Of a stretch of 64,000 nucleotides of DNA, positions 10,501 to 20,109 are shown one piece after another. Position numbers and translations under genes: made by a program. Under the pieces are notes generated by a model. That model searched no databases. It worked only from the letters and a program-made list of their open reading frames with translations, and was not told the origin of the DNA. How positions within the stretch are numbered: position 1 is the first letter of the stretch; each line of letters opens with the position of its first letter. Source of the DNA: Enterobacter asburiae (GTDB lineage: Bacteria > Pseudomonadota > Gammaproteobacteria > Enterobacterales > Enterobacteriaceae); contig NZ_VRKN01000002.1 in NCBI RefSeq assembly GCF_008080435.1, forward strand, positions 310,001 to 374,000, read 5' to 3'.

Positions 10501-11894
10501 GATTTGGCTCCGGTGTTTTCCTGCGCGTTACCGCCTGCAGGTTTGTTTTTCGCGAAGACGTTGTACGCCACCAGCAGCGCGAACAACGCCACAACCAGTC
10601 CGGTGATGGCAAGCGGCGACAGGAAGCGCGCCAGGTTGCCGAGGACAATCCCGACCGCGCCGAAGTCGGCGTCCGAGAAGGTGGTGTTGGCAAAGCCAAT
10701 TGCGCCCAGCACCGGCAGCAGCAGGACCGGCAGGAAGGTGATCAGCAGGCCGTTAGCAAAGGCGCCAATCATTGCCCCGCGACGTCCACCGGTGGCGTTA
10801 CCGAACACGCCCGCCGTTGCGCCAGTGAAGAAGTGCGGCACGACACCCGGGAGGATCAGCACCCAGCTAAACTGACCGCAGATGAACAATCCCACAATCC
10901 CACCGAGGAAGCTGAACAGGAAGCCAATCAACACCGCGTTTGGCGCATACGGATACACCACCGGGCAGTCCAGCGCAGGACGCGCATTGGGCACTAGTTT
11001 CTCCGAGAAGCCGGTAAAGGCCGGAACGATTTCCGCCAGAATCAGGCGTACGCCCTGCAGGATGATAAACACGCCCGCCGCGAAGGTGATCGCCATGATG
11101 ATGGCGTAGACCAGGTAGTTCTGACCGCCGCTGAAGGTGGCCTCCACATACTCGCGTCCTGCGCTCACCGCCATGATCAGGTAGATAATCATCATGGTCA
11201 GGGAGATGGAGATCGAGCTGTCGCGCAGGAAGCTCAGGTTCTTCGGCAGGTTCATCTCTTCGGTTGAGCGGGAGCCTTTGCCAACCTTGCTGCCAATCCA
11301 GCCGGACAGCACGTAGCCGAGCGTGCCGAAGTGGCCGAAGGCAATTTCATCGTTGCCAGTAATGCGCTTCATGTAGCGCTGCGCAATCGCCGGGAAGAAG
11401 GCCATGATCAAGCCGAGGATCAGCGAGCCGGTAAACACCAGCCCTACGCCCTCAAAGCCCGCTACCGTCAGGATCACGCCAATCATGCACGCCATGTAAA
11501 AGGTGTGGTGTCCGGTCAGGAAGATGTACTTCAGACGGGTAAAGCGCGCGACAATAATATTCGCCACCATGCCGAAGGCCATAATAAGCGCGGTCGCTGC
11601 ACCGTATTTTTCCAGCGCAATTGACACAATCGCTTCATTGTTTGGAATAATGCCCTGGATAGTAAAGGCGTGTTCAAACATACCGCCTAAAGGATTTAAT
11701 GACCCCACCAGTACCGTGGCACCGCCACCCAGCACAATAAATCCAAGAATGGTTTTAATCGTCCCTTTCACCACGTCCGAAAAGGCTTTCTTCTGCGCAA
11801 CCAGACCAATTAGCGCAATTAAACCGACCAGCACCGAAGGGACTTTTAAAATATCAACAACGAAATTCAGCGTTTCAAGGATAAACATATCCAC
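10497..11894 (-). CDS. PTS permease IIC component, ascorbate (UlaA/SgaT) type
   Basis: This 465-residue, highly hydrophobic protein with about ten or more membrane segments matches the EIIC family of the L-ascorbate-galactitol PTS branch (UlaA/SgaT). Typical family stretches include LVGLIALIGLVAQKK near the N-terminus, GHHTFYMACM, and a glycine-rich HFFTGATAGVFGNATGGRRGA segment. It brings a sugar or sugar acid across the inner membrane while the IIB protein phosphorylates it. E. coli UlaA has the same length, but here ulaDEF-type genes are missing and transketolase genes take their place, so ascorbate is unlikely to be the substrate. Confidence 0.87.
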   Translation of the reverse strand: MDMFILETLNFVVDILKVPSVLVGLIALIGLVAQKKAFSDVVKGTIKTILGFIVLGGGATVLVGSLNPLGGMFEHAFTIQGIIPNNEAIVSIALEKYGAATALIMAFGMVANIIVARFTRLKYIFLTGHHTFYMACMIGVILTVAGFEGVGLVFTGSLILGLIMAFFPAIAQRYMKRITGNDEIAFGHFGTLGYVLSGWIGSKVGKGSRSTEEMNLPKNLSFLRDSSISISLTMMIIYLIMAVSAGREYVEATFSGGQNYLVYAIIMAITFAAGVFIILQGVRLILAEIVPAFTGFSEKLVPNARPALDCPVVYPYAPNAVLIGFLFSFLGGIVGLFICGQFSWVLILPGVVPHFFTGATAGVFGNATGGRRGAMIGAFANGLLITFLPVLLLPVLGAIGFANTTFSDADFGAVGIVLGNLARFLSPLAITGLVVALFALLVAYNVFAKNKPAGGNAQENTGAKS

Positions 11895-11909
11895 CTCGCC
11901 TTATCAGGG

Positions 11910-12182
11910 TTATTGTCTTTCGAACCAGGCGCGCAGCTGCGCTTCAAGTTCGTTGATGTCGATGATGTTGTTAATCACCACCAGCTGGCTTTCCGGCACG
12001 CTGGCGCTGGCCGCAATGTCTTTTGCCATCACAAAAAGATCGGCTGCGCCCGGCGTGGCCGAGGAGAGATCGGAATGTTCAACCTCAGCCTCAATCTCCA
12101 GTTTTTTAAGCACCTTTTTAATATTCATTTCGACCATAAAACTACTGCCCAGGCCGGAGCCGCAAATAGCCATAATTTTCAT
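11910..12182 (-). CDS. PTS IIB component, SgaB/UlaB type
   Basis: The 90-residue protein begins MKIMAICGSGLGSSFMVE. The P-loop-like CGSGLGSS holds C7, the residue that takes phosphate from IIA and gives it to the sugar. The length and fold match the lactose/galactitol/ascorbate IIB family. The gene is 15 bases upstream of the IIC gene and on the same strand. A GGGGAC stretch precedes the start. Confidence 0.9.
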   Translation of the reverse strand: MKIMAICGSGLGSSFMVEMNIKKVLKKLEIEAEVEHSDLSSATPGAADLFVMAKDIAASASVPESQLVVINNIIDINELEAQLRAWFERQ

Positions 12183-12262
12183 TGTTGTCCCCTTATTTTG
12201 AGTAGAGCACGCCCCATCACGCTGGCGCGTAATGTTGTGAATAATCGGATTAAAGAATTAAA

Positions 12263-12706
12263 TCAGAAGCGGTCAATAATCGTTTTAATTTCCTCCAGGG
12301 TATTCGCCTGATGCAGTTCAGCCATATCTGCATCGCTGGAAAATAACTCAGCCAGCGATGAGATCATCTCGATATGACTATTTTTGTCGGGTGCCGCGAG
12401 CATAATAATGACATCGACAGGGTCAAACTCACCGGCACCAAACGAGACGCCCTGTTTTAGTTTTAATAAAGACAACCCCAGTCCTTTGGCGCCTTCCTCC
12501 GGCCGCGCATGCGGCATCGCCAGCCCTGGTGCCAGCACATAATAGGGTCCTAACGTGTGGTGCTGCTGGATGATGGCCGTGACGTATTCAGGCGCAATTA
12601 CCTGCAAATCCAGAAGCGGCTTCGCGCACAGCTCCAGCGCCTGCGGCCAGTTTTCCACGCTATCCTGCAGCGTGATGGTTGTATCATATATCCATTTTTT
12701 GAGCAC
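12263..12706 (-). CDS. PTS IIA component (mannitol/fructose-type IIA, UlaC-like)
   Basis: This is a 147-residue PTS_EIIA_2 domain. The phosphorylatable histidine is H66 in GLAMPHARPEEG, a strong family signature. It passes phosphate from HPr to the neighbouring IIB protein. As the first gene of the operon IIA-IIB-IIC-transketolase N-transketolase C, it faces the divergent LacI-type regulator across a 234-base control region that holds two copies of the palindrome TAGCGCTA. An 80-base gap to the IIB gene contains no obvious terminator. Confidence 0.9.
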   Translation of the reverse strand: MLKKWIYDTTITLQDSVENWPQALELCAKPLLDLQVIAPEYVTAIIQQHHTLGPYYVLAPGLAMPHARPEEGAKGLGLSLLKLKQGVSFGAGEFDPVDVIIMLAAPDKNSHIEMISSLAELFSSDADMAELHQANTLEEIKTIIDRF

Positions 12707-12783
12707 TTTTCACTCCCGCTACACGCTAAAGATGAGCAAACTTTATTCAACACATCGCTGAATGACTGCGATCGAGATCACAA

Positions 12784-12797
12784 AGATAGCGCTACCA
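12784..12797. promoter_or_regulatory. Probable LacI-family operator 1 (PTS/transketolase operon)
   Basis: AGATAGCGCTACCA has the 8-bp palindromic core TAGCGCTA, the central-CG shape typical of LacI/GntR-type operators. Operator 2 repeats this core 34 bases away. Binding by the adjacent regulator is inferred. Confidence 0.65.
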
Positions 12798-12817
12798 ATC
12801 GTTAACATACGGAAATG

Positions 12818-12831
12818 TGATAGCGCTATCA
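12818..12831. promoter_or_regulatory. Probable LacI-family operator 2
   Basis: TGATAGCGCTATCA is a perfect 14-bp palindrome and lies between the divergent genes. It sits about 50 bases upstream of a GTATACT -10-like sequence for the regulator gene, so it could repress both directions. Confidence 0.72.
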
Positions 12832-12940
12832 AATTGCAATCACGGTGCTAAATCACAGCAAAAAAAGGGATTTAAGGCGTATACTGCCTGTCACGTGAAA
12901 CGAAGGAAAAGAAGAACGCGTCTGGTCAGCAGGAAGGTGT

Positions 12941-13960
12941 ATGTCTCTAACCCGAAAACGGCGCAGTACTGGTAAAGTGACACTCGCCGATGTCGCACAG
13001 CTTGCCGGTGTGGGCACGATGACCGTGTCCCGTGCACTCCGCACGCCCGAACAGGTTTCCGATAAATTACGAGAAAAAATTGAAGCTGCCGTGCAGGCGT
13101 TGGGTTACATGCCTAATCTTGCCGCCAGCGCGCTGGCCTCGGCGTCGTCATGGACGATAGCCATGGTCGTGCCCAATCTCTCCGAAGCCGGCTGCTCGGA
13201 GATGTTCGCCGGGCTACAGCAGGTGCTGCAACCTGCCGGGTATCAGATCATGCTGGCGGAATCCCAGCATCGTCTTGAGCAGGAGGAGAAATTGCTGGAG
13301 ACGCTGCTGGCGTCGAATATTGCCGCCGCTATCCTGCTCAGCGTTGAACATACCGACACCGTTCGCCACTGGCTGAAGAATGCCTCTATTCCGGTGATGG
13401 AGATGGGTGCCATGCGCGCCGACCCGATTGATATGAATATCGGGATTGATAACGTGGCGGCCATGTATGAACTCACGGAAATGGTGATTAAGCGCGGCTA
13501 TCAAAATATTGGCCTGCTGTGCGCCAACCAGGAGCAGTGGATTTTCCAGCAGCATCTGCAGGGCTGGTACAAAGCCATGCTTCGCCACCATATGTCGCCG
13601 AACCGGGTCATAAACGCGGCGATGCCGCCGAGCTTCTCGACCGGCGCGGCACAGCTACCAGAATTCCTGCTGGCGTGGCCGGAGCTGGATGCGCTGGTGT
13701 GCGTCTCTGACGAGCTGGCCTGCGGCGCGCTGTACGAGTGCCAGCGCAGGCGAATCAAGGTGCCGGACGACCTGGCGGTGGTAGGCTTTGGCGATAGCGA
13801 TGTGAGCCGCGTCTGTCAGCCGCCGCTGACAACGATGGCGGTACCGCATCGTAAGATTGGGATTGAAGCCGGGAAAGCGTTGCTGGAGCGTCTGAATGAC
13901 GGAGACTGGCGCGACCATAAGCCCATCGCGTCCAGTCTGTGTCTGAGAGAGAGTTGCTGA
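12941..13960 (+). CDS. LacI-family transcriptional regulator of the PTS/transketolase operon (GntR-like)
   Basis: This 339-residue regulator has an N-terminal LacI helix-turn-helix (VTLADVAQLAGVGTMTVSRA, residues 13-32) with the hinge helix LAASALASASS near residues 52-62. A periplasmic-binding-protein-like effector domain follows. It most resembles the GntR/IdnR branch of LacI regulators. Being divergent from the PTS IIA gene with palindromes between them, it most likely represses that operon and itself until a phosphorylated sugar appears. The inducer cannot be read from the sequence. The Salmonella counterpart is the STM2345-type regulator. Confidence 0.88.
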   Translation: MSLTRKRRSTGKVTLADVAQLAGVGTMTVSRALRTPEQVSDKLREKIEAAVQALGYMPNLAASALASASSWTIAMVVPNLSEAGCSEMFAGLQQVLQPAGYQIMLAESQHRLEQEEKLLETLLASNIAAAILLSVEHTDTVRHWLKNASIPVMEMGAMRADPIDMNIGIDNVAAMYELTEMVIKRGYQNIGLLCANQEQWIFQQHLQGWYKAMLRHHMSPNRVINAAMPPSFSTGAAQLPEFLLAWPELDALVCVSDELACGALYECQRRRIKVPDDLAVVGFGDSDVSRVCQPPLTTMAVPHRKIGIEAGKALLERLNDGDWRDHKPIASSLCLRESC

Positions 13961-13963
13961 AGC

Positions 13964-14518
13964 TTACTCAGCCTCTTCCTCTTTCTCTGATTTGGTCGAT
14001 TCGTTTTTGGCGTTGCGGGTCATCCACAGCGCCAGCGCTTTTAACGAATCCGGCGTAAATTCGTCGCAACGCGCGGTGATCTCTTCCGGCGTCATCCAGC
14101 TGACTTCACTCACTTCTTCTTCCTGCAGGGCAAATGGCCCATGGGAGACACAGCTAAACAGCCCGCCCCAGACGCGGCAGTTTTCGTCTTCGAAATAGAA
14201 CTGACCGTGCTCGGCAAAGGGCACACCGGCGATACCTAACTCTTCTTCTGCTTCGCGACGTGCGGAATCCAGCAGCACTTCATCTGCCTGGACAACACCG
14301 CCTGCGGTGGCATCCAGCATACCTGGGAGAAAATCTTTGGTGTCCGTGCGGCGCTGGACCAGAATTTTGCCCATGCCGTCATGCACAACGATGTACGTTG
14401 CGCGGTGGCGCAGACGCTCCGCACGCATTTGTTCGCGGCTGGCCTGCGCGATCACTTCATTCTCTTCGCTGACAATGTCAACCCACTCTGTACTTGCCAA
14501 ATGACTCTGCTCCACCAT
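13964..14518 (-). CDS. yfcD: Nudix hydrolase YfcD
   Basis: At 184 residues this is a Nudix enzyme related to isopentenyl-diphosphate isomerase-like hydrolases. The Nudix box is [23 protein letters not shown] (only its general GX5EX7REXXEEXGX pattern is needed) around residues 93-115. The N-terminal [13 protein letters not shown] is the family start. The C-terminus is a charged, lysine/glutamate-rich tail. The substrate is unknown. It ends 3 bases from the convergent LacI gene and is followed upstream by yfcE in the same direction. Confidence 0.92.
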   Translation of the reverse strand: MVEQSHLASTEWVDIVSEENEVIAQASREQMRAERLRHRATYIVVHDGMGKILVQRRTDTKDFLPGMLDATAGGVVQADEVLLDSARREAEEELGIAGVPFAEHGQFYFEDENCRVWGGLFSCVSHGPFALQEEEVSEVSWMTPEEITARCDEFTPDSLKALALWMTRNAKNESTKSEKEEEAE

Positions 14519-14573
14519 CGGGAAACCTTCTCTTCTAAGCGCTCTTTCGGCGCGTTTGCAGTTGAGGTGTAAC

Positions 14574-15125
14574 TTACGGATTAATCGCTACCTGCGCAAT
14601 AACTTGCTGATCATTAAGTGCGATAACGCTCAGGGTATTTCCATCCAGCATGCCGTAGCTCGCAGGATAACCGCCTTTCGGTATGCTGACCGAACCCGGA
14701 TTGAAGTGATAAATCTCACCGCGCTTTTCAGCAACCGGAATATGAGTATGACCGTAAACCAGGACATCGCCAGCCGCGAGCACCGGGAGATTATCCGGGC
14801 TAAAGAGATGCCCATGGGTCAGGAACAGGCGGCTTTGTTCCAGCAACACCTGCTGCCACGGCGCGGTAAGGGGAAAATGCAGCAGCATCTGGTCCACTTC
14901 GCTGTCGCAGTTGCCGCGAACGGCGATGATGCGAGAGGCATACGGGTTGAGCTTTTCCGCGACCTGCGCCGGGGCATAGCCCTCCGGCAGCGCGTTGCGC
15001 GGGCCGTGATTGAGCACATCACCCAGAATAATCAGCCACTGCGCACCGCTTTGTGCAAACAGGGAGAGGACACGCTCGGTAGCGGGCAGCGATCCATGGA
15101 TATCCGACGCAAACATCAGTTTCAT
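14574..15125 (-). CDS. yfcE: Phosphodiesterase YfcE (metallophosphatase, MJ0936 type)
   Basis: This 183-residue cytoplasmic metallophosphoesterase has the ordered metal motifs ASDIHG (residues 6-11), GDVLNHGPR, the RGNCDSE core and C-terminal THGH and GHTH. E. coli YfcE is a manganese enzyme active on bis-p-nitrophenyl phosphate and other artificial diesters; its natural substrate is not known. The length matches the family. It lies between yfcF and yfcD, all on the minus strand. Confidence 0.93.
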   Translation of the reverse strand: MKLMFASDIHGSLPATERVLSLFAQSGAQWLIILGDVLNHGPRNALPEGYAPAQVAEKLNPYASRIIAVRGNCDSEVDQMLLHFPLTAPWQQVLLEQSRLFLTHGHLFSPDNLPVLAAGDVLVYGHTHIPVAEKRGEIYHFNPGSVSIPKGGYPASYGMLDGNTLSVIALNDQQVIAQVAINP

Positions 15126-15181
15126 CAGTCACTCCTCGGGAAAACAGACTGCCCCCATCATACCTGAAGCGTCAGGGCTTA

Positions 15182-15856
<675 letters not shown>

Positions 15857-15966
15857 TCAACATATAATCTCTTTGCCTCGCTGTCACTTGATGAAAACTC
15901 ACGATTTACAACAACCACCTATACTCATTTTCATGGCACCACTATTCGCATGGACAGGAGTTGAGA

Positions 15967-16596
15967 ATGATCGACCTTTATTACGCCCCTACCCCAAACG
16001 GCCATAAGATCACCCTCTTTCTTGAAGAAGCCGGGCTGGATTACAGGATCATTCGCGTGAATATCAGCAAAGGCGATCAGTTCAGTCCTCTCTTTCTGGC
16101 TATCTCGCCGAATAATAAAATCCCGGCCATTATTGATAACCAGCCGGCGGACGGGGGGAGACCGTTAAGCCTGTTTGAATCCGGTGAAATTTTGCTCTAC
16201 CTGGCGGAGAAAACCGGCAAACTGCTGAGCGGAGAATTGCGCGAGCGTCACCATACCTTGCAATGGCTCTTCTGGCAGGCGAGCGGTCTGGGCCCCATGC
16301 TGGGTCAAAATCATCACTTTACCGCTTACGCCCCGCAGCCCATTCCTTACGCGATAGAGCGCTATCAGGTAGAGACTCAGCGGCTCTATGACGTTCTGAA
16401 CCGTCGGCTGGAGAAAACACCGTGGCTTGGGGGCGATCATTACAGTATTGCCGATATCGCCTGCTGGCCGTGGGTGAATACGCATGAAAAACACCGAATT
16501 GACCTGGCCTCTTACCCGGCGGTGAACAACTGGTTTGAGCGCATCCGAACTCGCCCGGCAACCGAGCGGGCGATGCAAAAAATCCAGCAGATTTAA
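15967..16596 (+). CDS. yfcG: Disulfide-bond oxidoreductase YfcG (GST Nu class)
   Basis: This 209-residue protein of the glutathione-S-transferase Nu class begins MIDLYYAPTPNGHKITLFLEE. The Thr-Asn pair at the N-terminal helix and the NKIPAIID cis-proline loop with FESGEIL bind glutathione. The E. coli enzyme reduces disulfides using two glutathiones without an active-site cysteine. An in-frame TTG six bases earlier is not needed, since AGGAG lies about seven bases before the ATG. folX follows on the same strand. Confidence 0.92.
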   Translation: MIDLYYAPTPNGHKITLFLEEAGLDYRIIRVNISKGDQFSPLFLAISPNNKIPAIIDNQPADGGRPLSLFESGEILLYLAEKTGKLLSGELRERHHTLQWLFWQASGLGPMLGQNHHFTAYAPQPIPYAIERYQVETQRLYDVLNRRLEKTPWLGGDHYSIADIACWPWVNTHEKHRIDLASYPAVNNWFERIRTRPATERAMQKIQQI

Positions 16597-16671
16597 CCCT
16601 CTATGAAGCTGGGTGCCTGCAAGCCTCTCATGTATTATGAGCAGGAAATACTGACACGGAGAAGACCTGCA

Positions 16672-17040
16672 ATGTCACAGCCAGATGCTGTTATTCGTAT
16701 AAAAAATTTACGCTTGCGTACCTTCATCGGTATCAAAGAGGAAGAGATCGCCAACCGTCAGGATATTGTCATTAATGTGGTTATTCACTACCCCGCAGAC
16801 AAAGCGCGGGCCAGCGAAGACATCAACGACGCGCTGAACTACCGCACAATAACCAAAAACATCATTCAGTACGTGGAGAATAACCGCTTCTCTCTGCTGG
16901 AAAAATTAACTCAGGATGTGCTCGATATCGCACGCGAACATCACTGGGTCACTTATGCTGAAGTTGAGATCGATAAACTTCACGCCCTGCGCTACGCCGA
17001 TTCCGTCTCCATGACGTTAAGCTGGCGACGCCAGGCGTAA
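16672..17040 (+). CDS. folX: Dihydroneopterin triphosphate 2'-epimerase FolX
   Basis: The start at [20 protein letters not shown] gives 122 residues, close to the 120 of E. coli. FolX is a FolB-like epimerase that converts 7,8-dihydroneopterin triphosphate to dihydromonapterin triphosphate for tetrahydromonapterin synthesis. The family motifs IGIKEEE and the [10 protein letters not shown] stretch are visible, as is the late glutamate in [17 protein letters not shown]. The gene is 13 bases upstream of yfcH, so the two are co-transcribed. Confidence 0.93.
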   Translation: MSQPDAVIRIKNLRLRTFIGIKEEEIANRQDIVINVVIHYPADKARASEDINDALNYRTITKNIIQYVENNRFSLLEKLTQDVLDIAREHHWVTYAEVEIDKLHALRYADSVSMTLSWRRQA

Positions 17041-17053
17041 ACCTGGAGGTTGT

Positions 17054-17947
17054 ATGAAGATTTTGCTGACCGGCGGTACAGGCCTTATTGGTCGTCACCT
17101 TATTGCGCGTCTGCAGGCCTTGCATCACGACATTACCGTGGTCACGCGCAGCCCGGAGAAAGCGCGCCAGGTGCTGGGGGCGGGTATCGATATCTGGAAA
17201 AATCTGGCCGAGCAGCAAAATCTGGACGGCTTCGACGCCGTCATTAACCTCGCGGGTGAACCCATCGCCGATAAGCGCTGGACGGAAGAGCAAAAACAGC
17301 TGTTATGCAGTAGCCGGTGGAACATTACTGAAAAGCTGGCCGAGCTGATCCGCAATAGCCACACGCCGCCTTCGGTGCTGATTTCGGGTTCAGCGGTGGG
17401 TTATTACGGCGATCTCGGTGAGGTGGTGGTGACCGAGGAAGAGCCGCCGCATAACGAGTTTACCCATAAGCTCTGCGCCCAGTGGGAGCGTATCGCCTGT
17501 GCGGCGCAGAGCGATCGTACCCGCGTCTGCCTGCTACGGACCGGTGTCGTGCTTGCGCCGAAAGGCGGCATTCTGGCGAAGATGCTTCCCCCGTTCAGAC
17601 TCGGACTCGGTGGCCCCATCGGCAATGGTCGCCAGTATCTGGCGTGGATCCATATCGACGATATGGTCAACGGTATTCTCTGGCTGCTGGATAACGATCT
17701 GCGCGGACCGTTTAACATGGTTGCGCCGTATCCGGTGCGTAATGAACAGTTTGCCCACGCGCTGGGGCATGCCCTGCACCGTCCGGCGATATTGCGCGTG
17801 CCTGCCACGGTCATTCGCCTGATGATGGGTGAAGCGTCCGTGCTGGTATTAGGCGGGCAACGGGCGCTGCCAAAACGGCTGGAAGCCGCCGGGTTTGCGT
17901 TCCGCTGGTATGAATTAGAAGAGGCGCTGGGGGATGTGGTGCGGTGA
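17054..17947 (+). CDS. yfcH: Epimerase-family protein YfcH (SDR39U1-like)
   Basis: At 297 residues this is an extended short-chain dehydrogenase/reductase-like protein. It starts [17 protein letters not shown], a complete GxxGxxG dinucleotide-binding motif at residues 7-13. A DUF1731 C-terminal region ends the protein. The substrate is unknown; the family includes cell-division inhibitor SulA-like annotations that are not well supported. A TGGAGGTTGT ribosome site precedes the ATG. Confidence 0.92.
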   Translation: MKILLTGGTGLIGRHLIARLQALHHDITVVTRSPEKARQVLGAGIDIWKNLAEQQNLDGFDAVINLAGEPIADKRWTEEQKQLLCSSRWNITEKLAELIRNSHTPPSVLISGSAVGYYGDLGEVVVTEEEPPHNEFTHKLCAQWERIACAAQSDRTRVCLLRTGVVLAPKGGILAKMLPPFRLGLGGPIGNGRQYLAWIHIDDMVNGILWLLDNDLRGPFNMVAPYPVRNEQFAHALGHALHRPAILRVPATVIRLMMGEASVLVLGGQRALPKRLEAAGFAFRWYELEEALGDVVR

Positions 17948-17991
17948 ATATGTTACAGTGACAGGCCATGTTCCGAAGAAATGGCGTAACA

Positions 17992-18513
17992 ATGGCAACG
18001 ATCACCACTCCCCGGCTTCACCTCACCCCTTTCGAACCCACTGACTGGGCCTTCTTCCGCTCGCTGCGTGAAGTTCGCAGCATCATGCGCTATATGGCCG
18101 CCATCGCCCCGGAAAAAGAGACCCGACGCGTGTTTGCCGCGCGCCTGATGGCGGAGCATGTCTTCATGATCCGCTTTCTGGAGGACGATACGCCGCTCGG
18201 CGATATTGGCCTGCAAATCAGCCCGGAAAATCGTGAAGAGGCCGATATCGGCTACACGGTTGTGCCTGCGGCACAGGGAAAAGGGATTGCCAGCGAGGCG
18301 CTGCGCGCGGTGTGTGATTACGCGTTTAACCAGACCAGCGTGAAAGCGATTAACGCGTATGTGCTGGCGGATAACGGCGGTTCGGTACGGGTGCTGGAGA
18401 AAGCGGGGTTTGTGCGTACGCAGGTGTTAGAAAAAGCGTATGAAATTGACGGCGTGCGCTATGACGACTGGGTGTATCGGCTGGAGTATGCCGGCCGGCA
18501 ACGGAATTTGTAG
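17992..18513 (+). CDS. GNAT acetyltransferase, RimJ/RimL type
   Basis: The protein (173 residues from MATITTPRLHLTPF) is a ribosomal-protein-acetyltransferase-like GNAT enzyme. The hallmarks are the N-terminal TxRLxLxPF strand, the acetyl-CoA-binding VVPAAQGKGIASEAL near residue 90, and YVLADNGGSVRVLEKAGFVR toward the end. I preferred the ATG at 17992 over one at 17968 because it gives the classic family start. The target is unknown; proteins, polyamines and antibiotics are all family options, and nothing here decides. I do not recall it at this position in E. coli K-12. Confidence 0.85.
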   Translation: MATITTPRLHLTPFEPTDWAFFRSLREVRSIMRYMAAIAPEKETRRVFAARLMAEHVFMIRFLEDDTPLGDIGLQISPENREEADIGYTVVPAAQGKGIASEALRAVCDYAFNQTSVKAINAYVLADNGGSVRVLEKAGFVRTQVLEKAYEIDGVRYDDWVYRLEYAGRQRNL

Positions 18514-18540
18514 GCCCGGTAAGCGAAGCGCCACCGGGCG
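18510..18540. repeat. Single REP-like unit
   Basis: One GTAGGCCCGGTAAGCG...CCACCGGGCG unit overlaps the end of the GNAT gene. It matches the units at 8.65 and 38.70 kb. Confidence 0.7.
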
Positions 18541-18563
18541 ATTGGGCTGCACTGCGGGCTGAT

Positions 18564-18605
18564 GCCCTCACCCCGCCCCTCTCCCACAGGGAGAGGGAGA
18601 AGAGC
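18564..18605. repeat. CTCTCCC/GGGAGAG palindromic repeat
   Basis: CCCTCACCCC followed by a CCTCTCCC-ACA-GGGAGAGG palindrome. It belongs to the dispersed family seen also at 25.83, 48.41 and 63.65 kb. It lies between the convergent GNAT gene and hisP. Confidence 0.7.
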
Positions 18606-18610
18606 AAAAT

Positions 18611-19384
18611 CTACTTCAAAGACCCCTTCAGGAACTGCTGCAAACGCGGACTTTGCGGGTTCGCCAGCACCTCGTCCGGATGCCCCTGCTCTTCAATTTT
18701 CCCCTGATGCAGGAAGATAACGTGGTTCGAGACGTTACGGGCGAAGCCCATCTCGTGCGTCACCACCACCATCGTTTTGCCCTCTTCGGCCAGCTTCTGC
18801 ATGATGCGCAGCACTTCGCCAACGAGTTCAGGGTCCAGCGCGGAGGTCGGTTCGTCGAACAGCAGCACCTCGGGTTCCATCGCCAGCGCGCGCGCAATGG
18901 AGACACGCTGCTGCTGACCGCCGGAGAGATGCACCGGGTATTTCATCTGCTGGCGCTCGTCGATACCCACTTTCGCCAGGTATTTCACCGCGCGCTCGCG
19001 GGCTTCCTGCTTGCTCAGGCCAAGCACCTGAATCGGCGCTTCCATTACGTTCTCCAGCACCGTCATGTGGCTCCAGAGGTTGAAATGCTGGAACACCATC
19101 GTCAGGCGCGTACGCAGCAGGCGCAGCTGGTTTTTATCCGCTACCTTCAGTTGGCCATCTTTGTCACGGACCAGATTAATATTCTGCCCGCTCACCACGA
19201 TCGAGCCTTCACTCGGCTTTTCGAGGAAGTTAATACAGCGCAGGAAGGTACTTTTACCCGAGCCGGATGAGCCGATGATACTGATCACGTCGCCCGCATT
19301 CGCCTGCAGCGACACCCCTTTCAGCACTTCATGTTCGCCGTAGCGTTTGTGCAAATCAATAACGTTTAATTTGTTCTCAGCCAT
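18611..19384 (-). CDS. hisP: Histidine/lysine-arginine-ornithine ABC transporter ATP-binding protein HisP
   Basis: HisP powers import of histidine (with HisJ) and lysine/arginine/ornithine (with ArgT). Walker [10 protein letters not shown] (near residue 39), the [15 protein letters not shown] signature, Walker [13 protein letters not shown], and the switch histidine in VVVTHEMGF are all intact. Two ATG codons stand in tandem; the second gives 257 residues, the usual length. It is the last gene of hisJQMP. Confidence 0.96.
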   Translation of the reverse strand: MAENKLNVIDLHKRYGEHEVLKGVSLQANAGDVISIIGSSGSGKSTFLRCINFLEKPSEGSIVVSGQNINLVRDKDGQLKVADKNQLRLLRTRLTMVFQHFNLWSHMTVLENVMEAPIQVLGLSKQEARERAVKYLAKVGIDERQQMKYPVHLSGGQQQRVSIARALAMEPEVLLFDEPTSALDPELVGEVLRIMQKLAEEGKTMVVVTHEMGFARNVSNHVIFLHQGKIEEQGHPDEVLANPQSPRLQQFLKGSLK

Positions 19385-19392
19385 CATCTTTC

Positions 19393-20109
19393 TCAGTGCG
19401 TCGAAGAAGGTTTTATATGCTGCAACCAGCGTTTTTCAGCCTTACGGAACAGGCTAATCAAAACATAAGAGATAATTAAATAGAGCACCGCCGCAATGCC
19501 AAACGCGGTAAACGGCTGATAGGTCGCGGAGTTAATATCGCGCGCGATTTTGAGCAGATCCGGCACCGTCGCAGTAAAGGCGAGCGCGGTGGAGTGCAGC
19601 ATCAAGATCACTTCGTTACTGTACGCCGGTAACGCGATACGCAGTGCCGACGGCAGAATAATGCAGCGGTAAAGTTTCACTGAGGAAAAGCCGTACGCGC
19701 GCGCCGCTTCAATTTCACCGTAAGGGACAGAGCGAATTGCCCCGGCGAAAATCTCGGTGGTGTAGGCACAGGTGTTGAGCGTCAACGCCAGCACCGTACA
19801 GTTCAGACCGCTGCGGAAGAACGCATTCAGCATCTCAGTGCCTTTTACGATCTCAAGCGTGTACATCCCTGAATAGAACACCAGCAGCTGCACGTACAGC
19901 GGCGTACCGCGAAACACGTAGGTAAACAGCCAGATCGGGAACTGGATAAATTTATTGTTCGACACGCGGCCAATGGCAAGAAACACCGCCAGAACGCCGC
20001 CCATCACCACGGAGGAGATCAGCAGCCAGAGCGTAATCGCCACGCCGGTAAAGCGGTAGCCATCCGTCCACAGCAGCGATTTCCAGTATTCCTGAATAAT
20101 CTCAATCAC
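19393..20109 (-). CDS. hisM: Histidine/LAO ABC transporter permease HisM
   Basis: The protein has 238 residues with about five membrane helices. The polar-amino-acid permease EAA motif is seen ([19 protein letters not shown]). It pairs with HisQ to form the channel. Its start overlaps the hisQ stop by 4 bases, and it ends 8 bases before hisP, so translation is coupled. Confidence 0.95.
   Translation of the reverse strand: MIEIIQEYWKSLLWTDGYRFTGVAITLWLLISSVVMGGVLAVFLAIGRVSNNKFIQFPIWLFTYVFRGTPLYVQLLVFYSGMYTLEIVKGTEMLNAFFRSGLNCTVLALTLNTCAYTTEIFAGAIRSVPYGEIEAARAYGFSSVKLYRCIILPSALRIALPAYSNEVILMLHSTALAFTATVPDLLKIARDINSATYQPFTAFGIAAVLYLIISYVLISLFRKAEKRWLQHIKPSSTH

Noticed and set aside
12700..12940. 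Possible small genes in the PTS/regulator control region
   Set aside because: The frames run through the palindromic operators and promoter, and lack ribosome sites.
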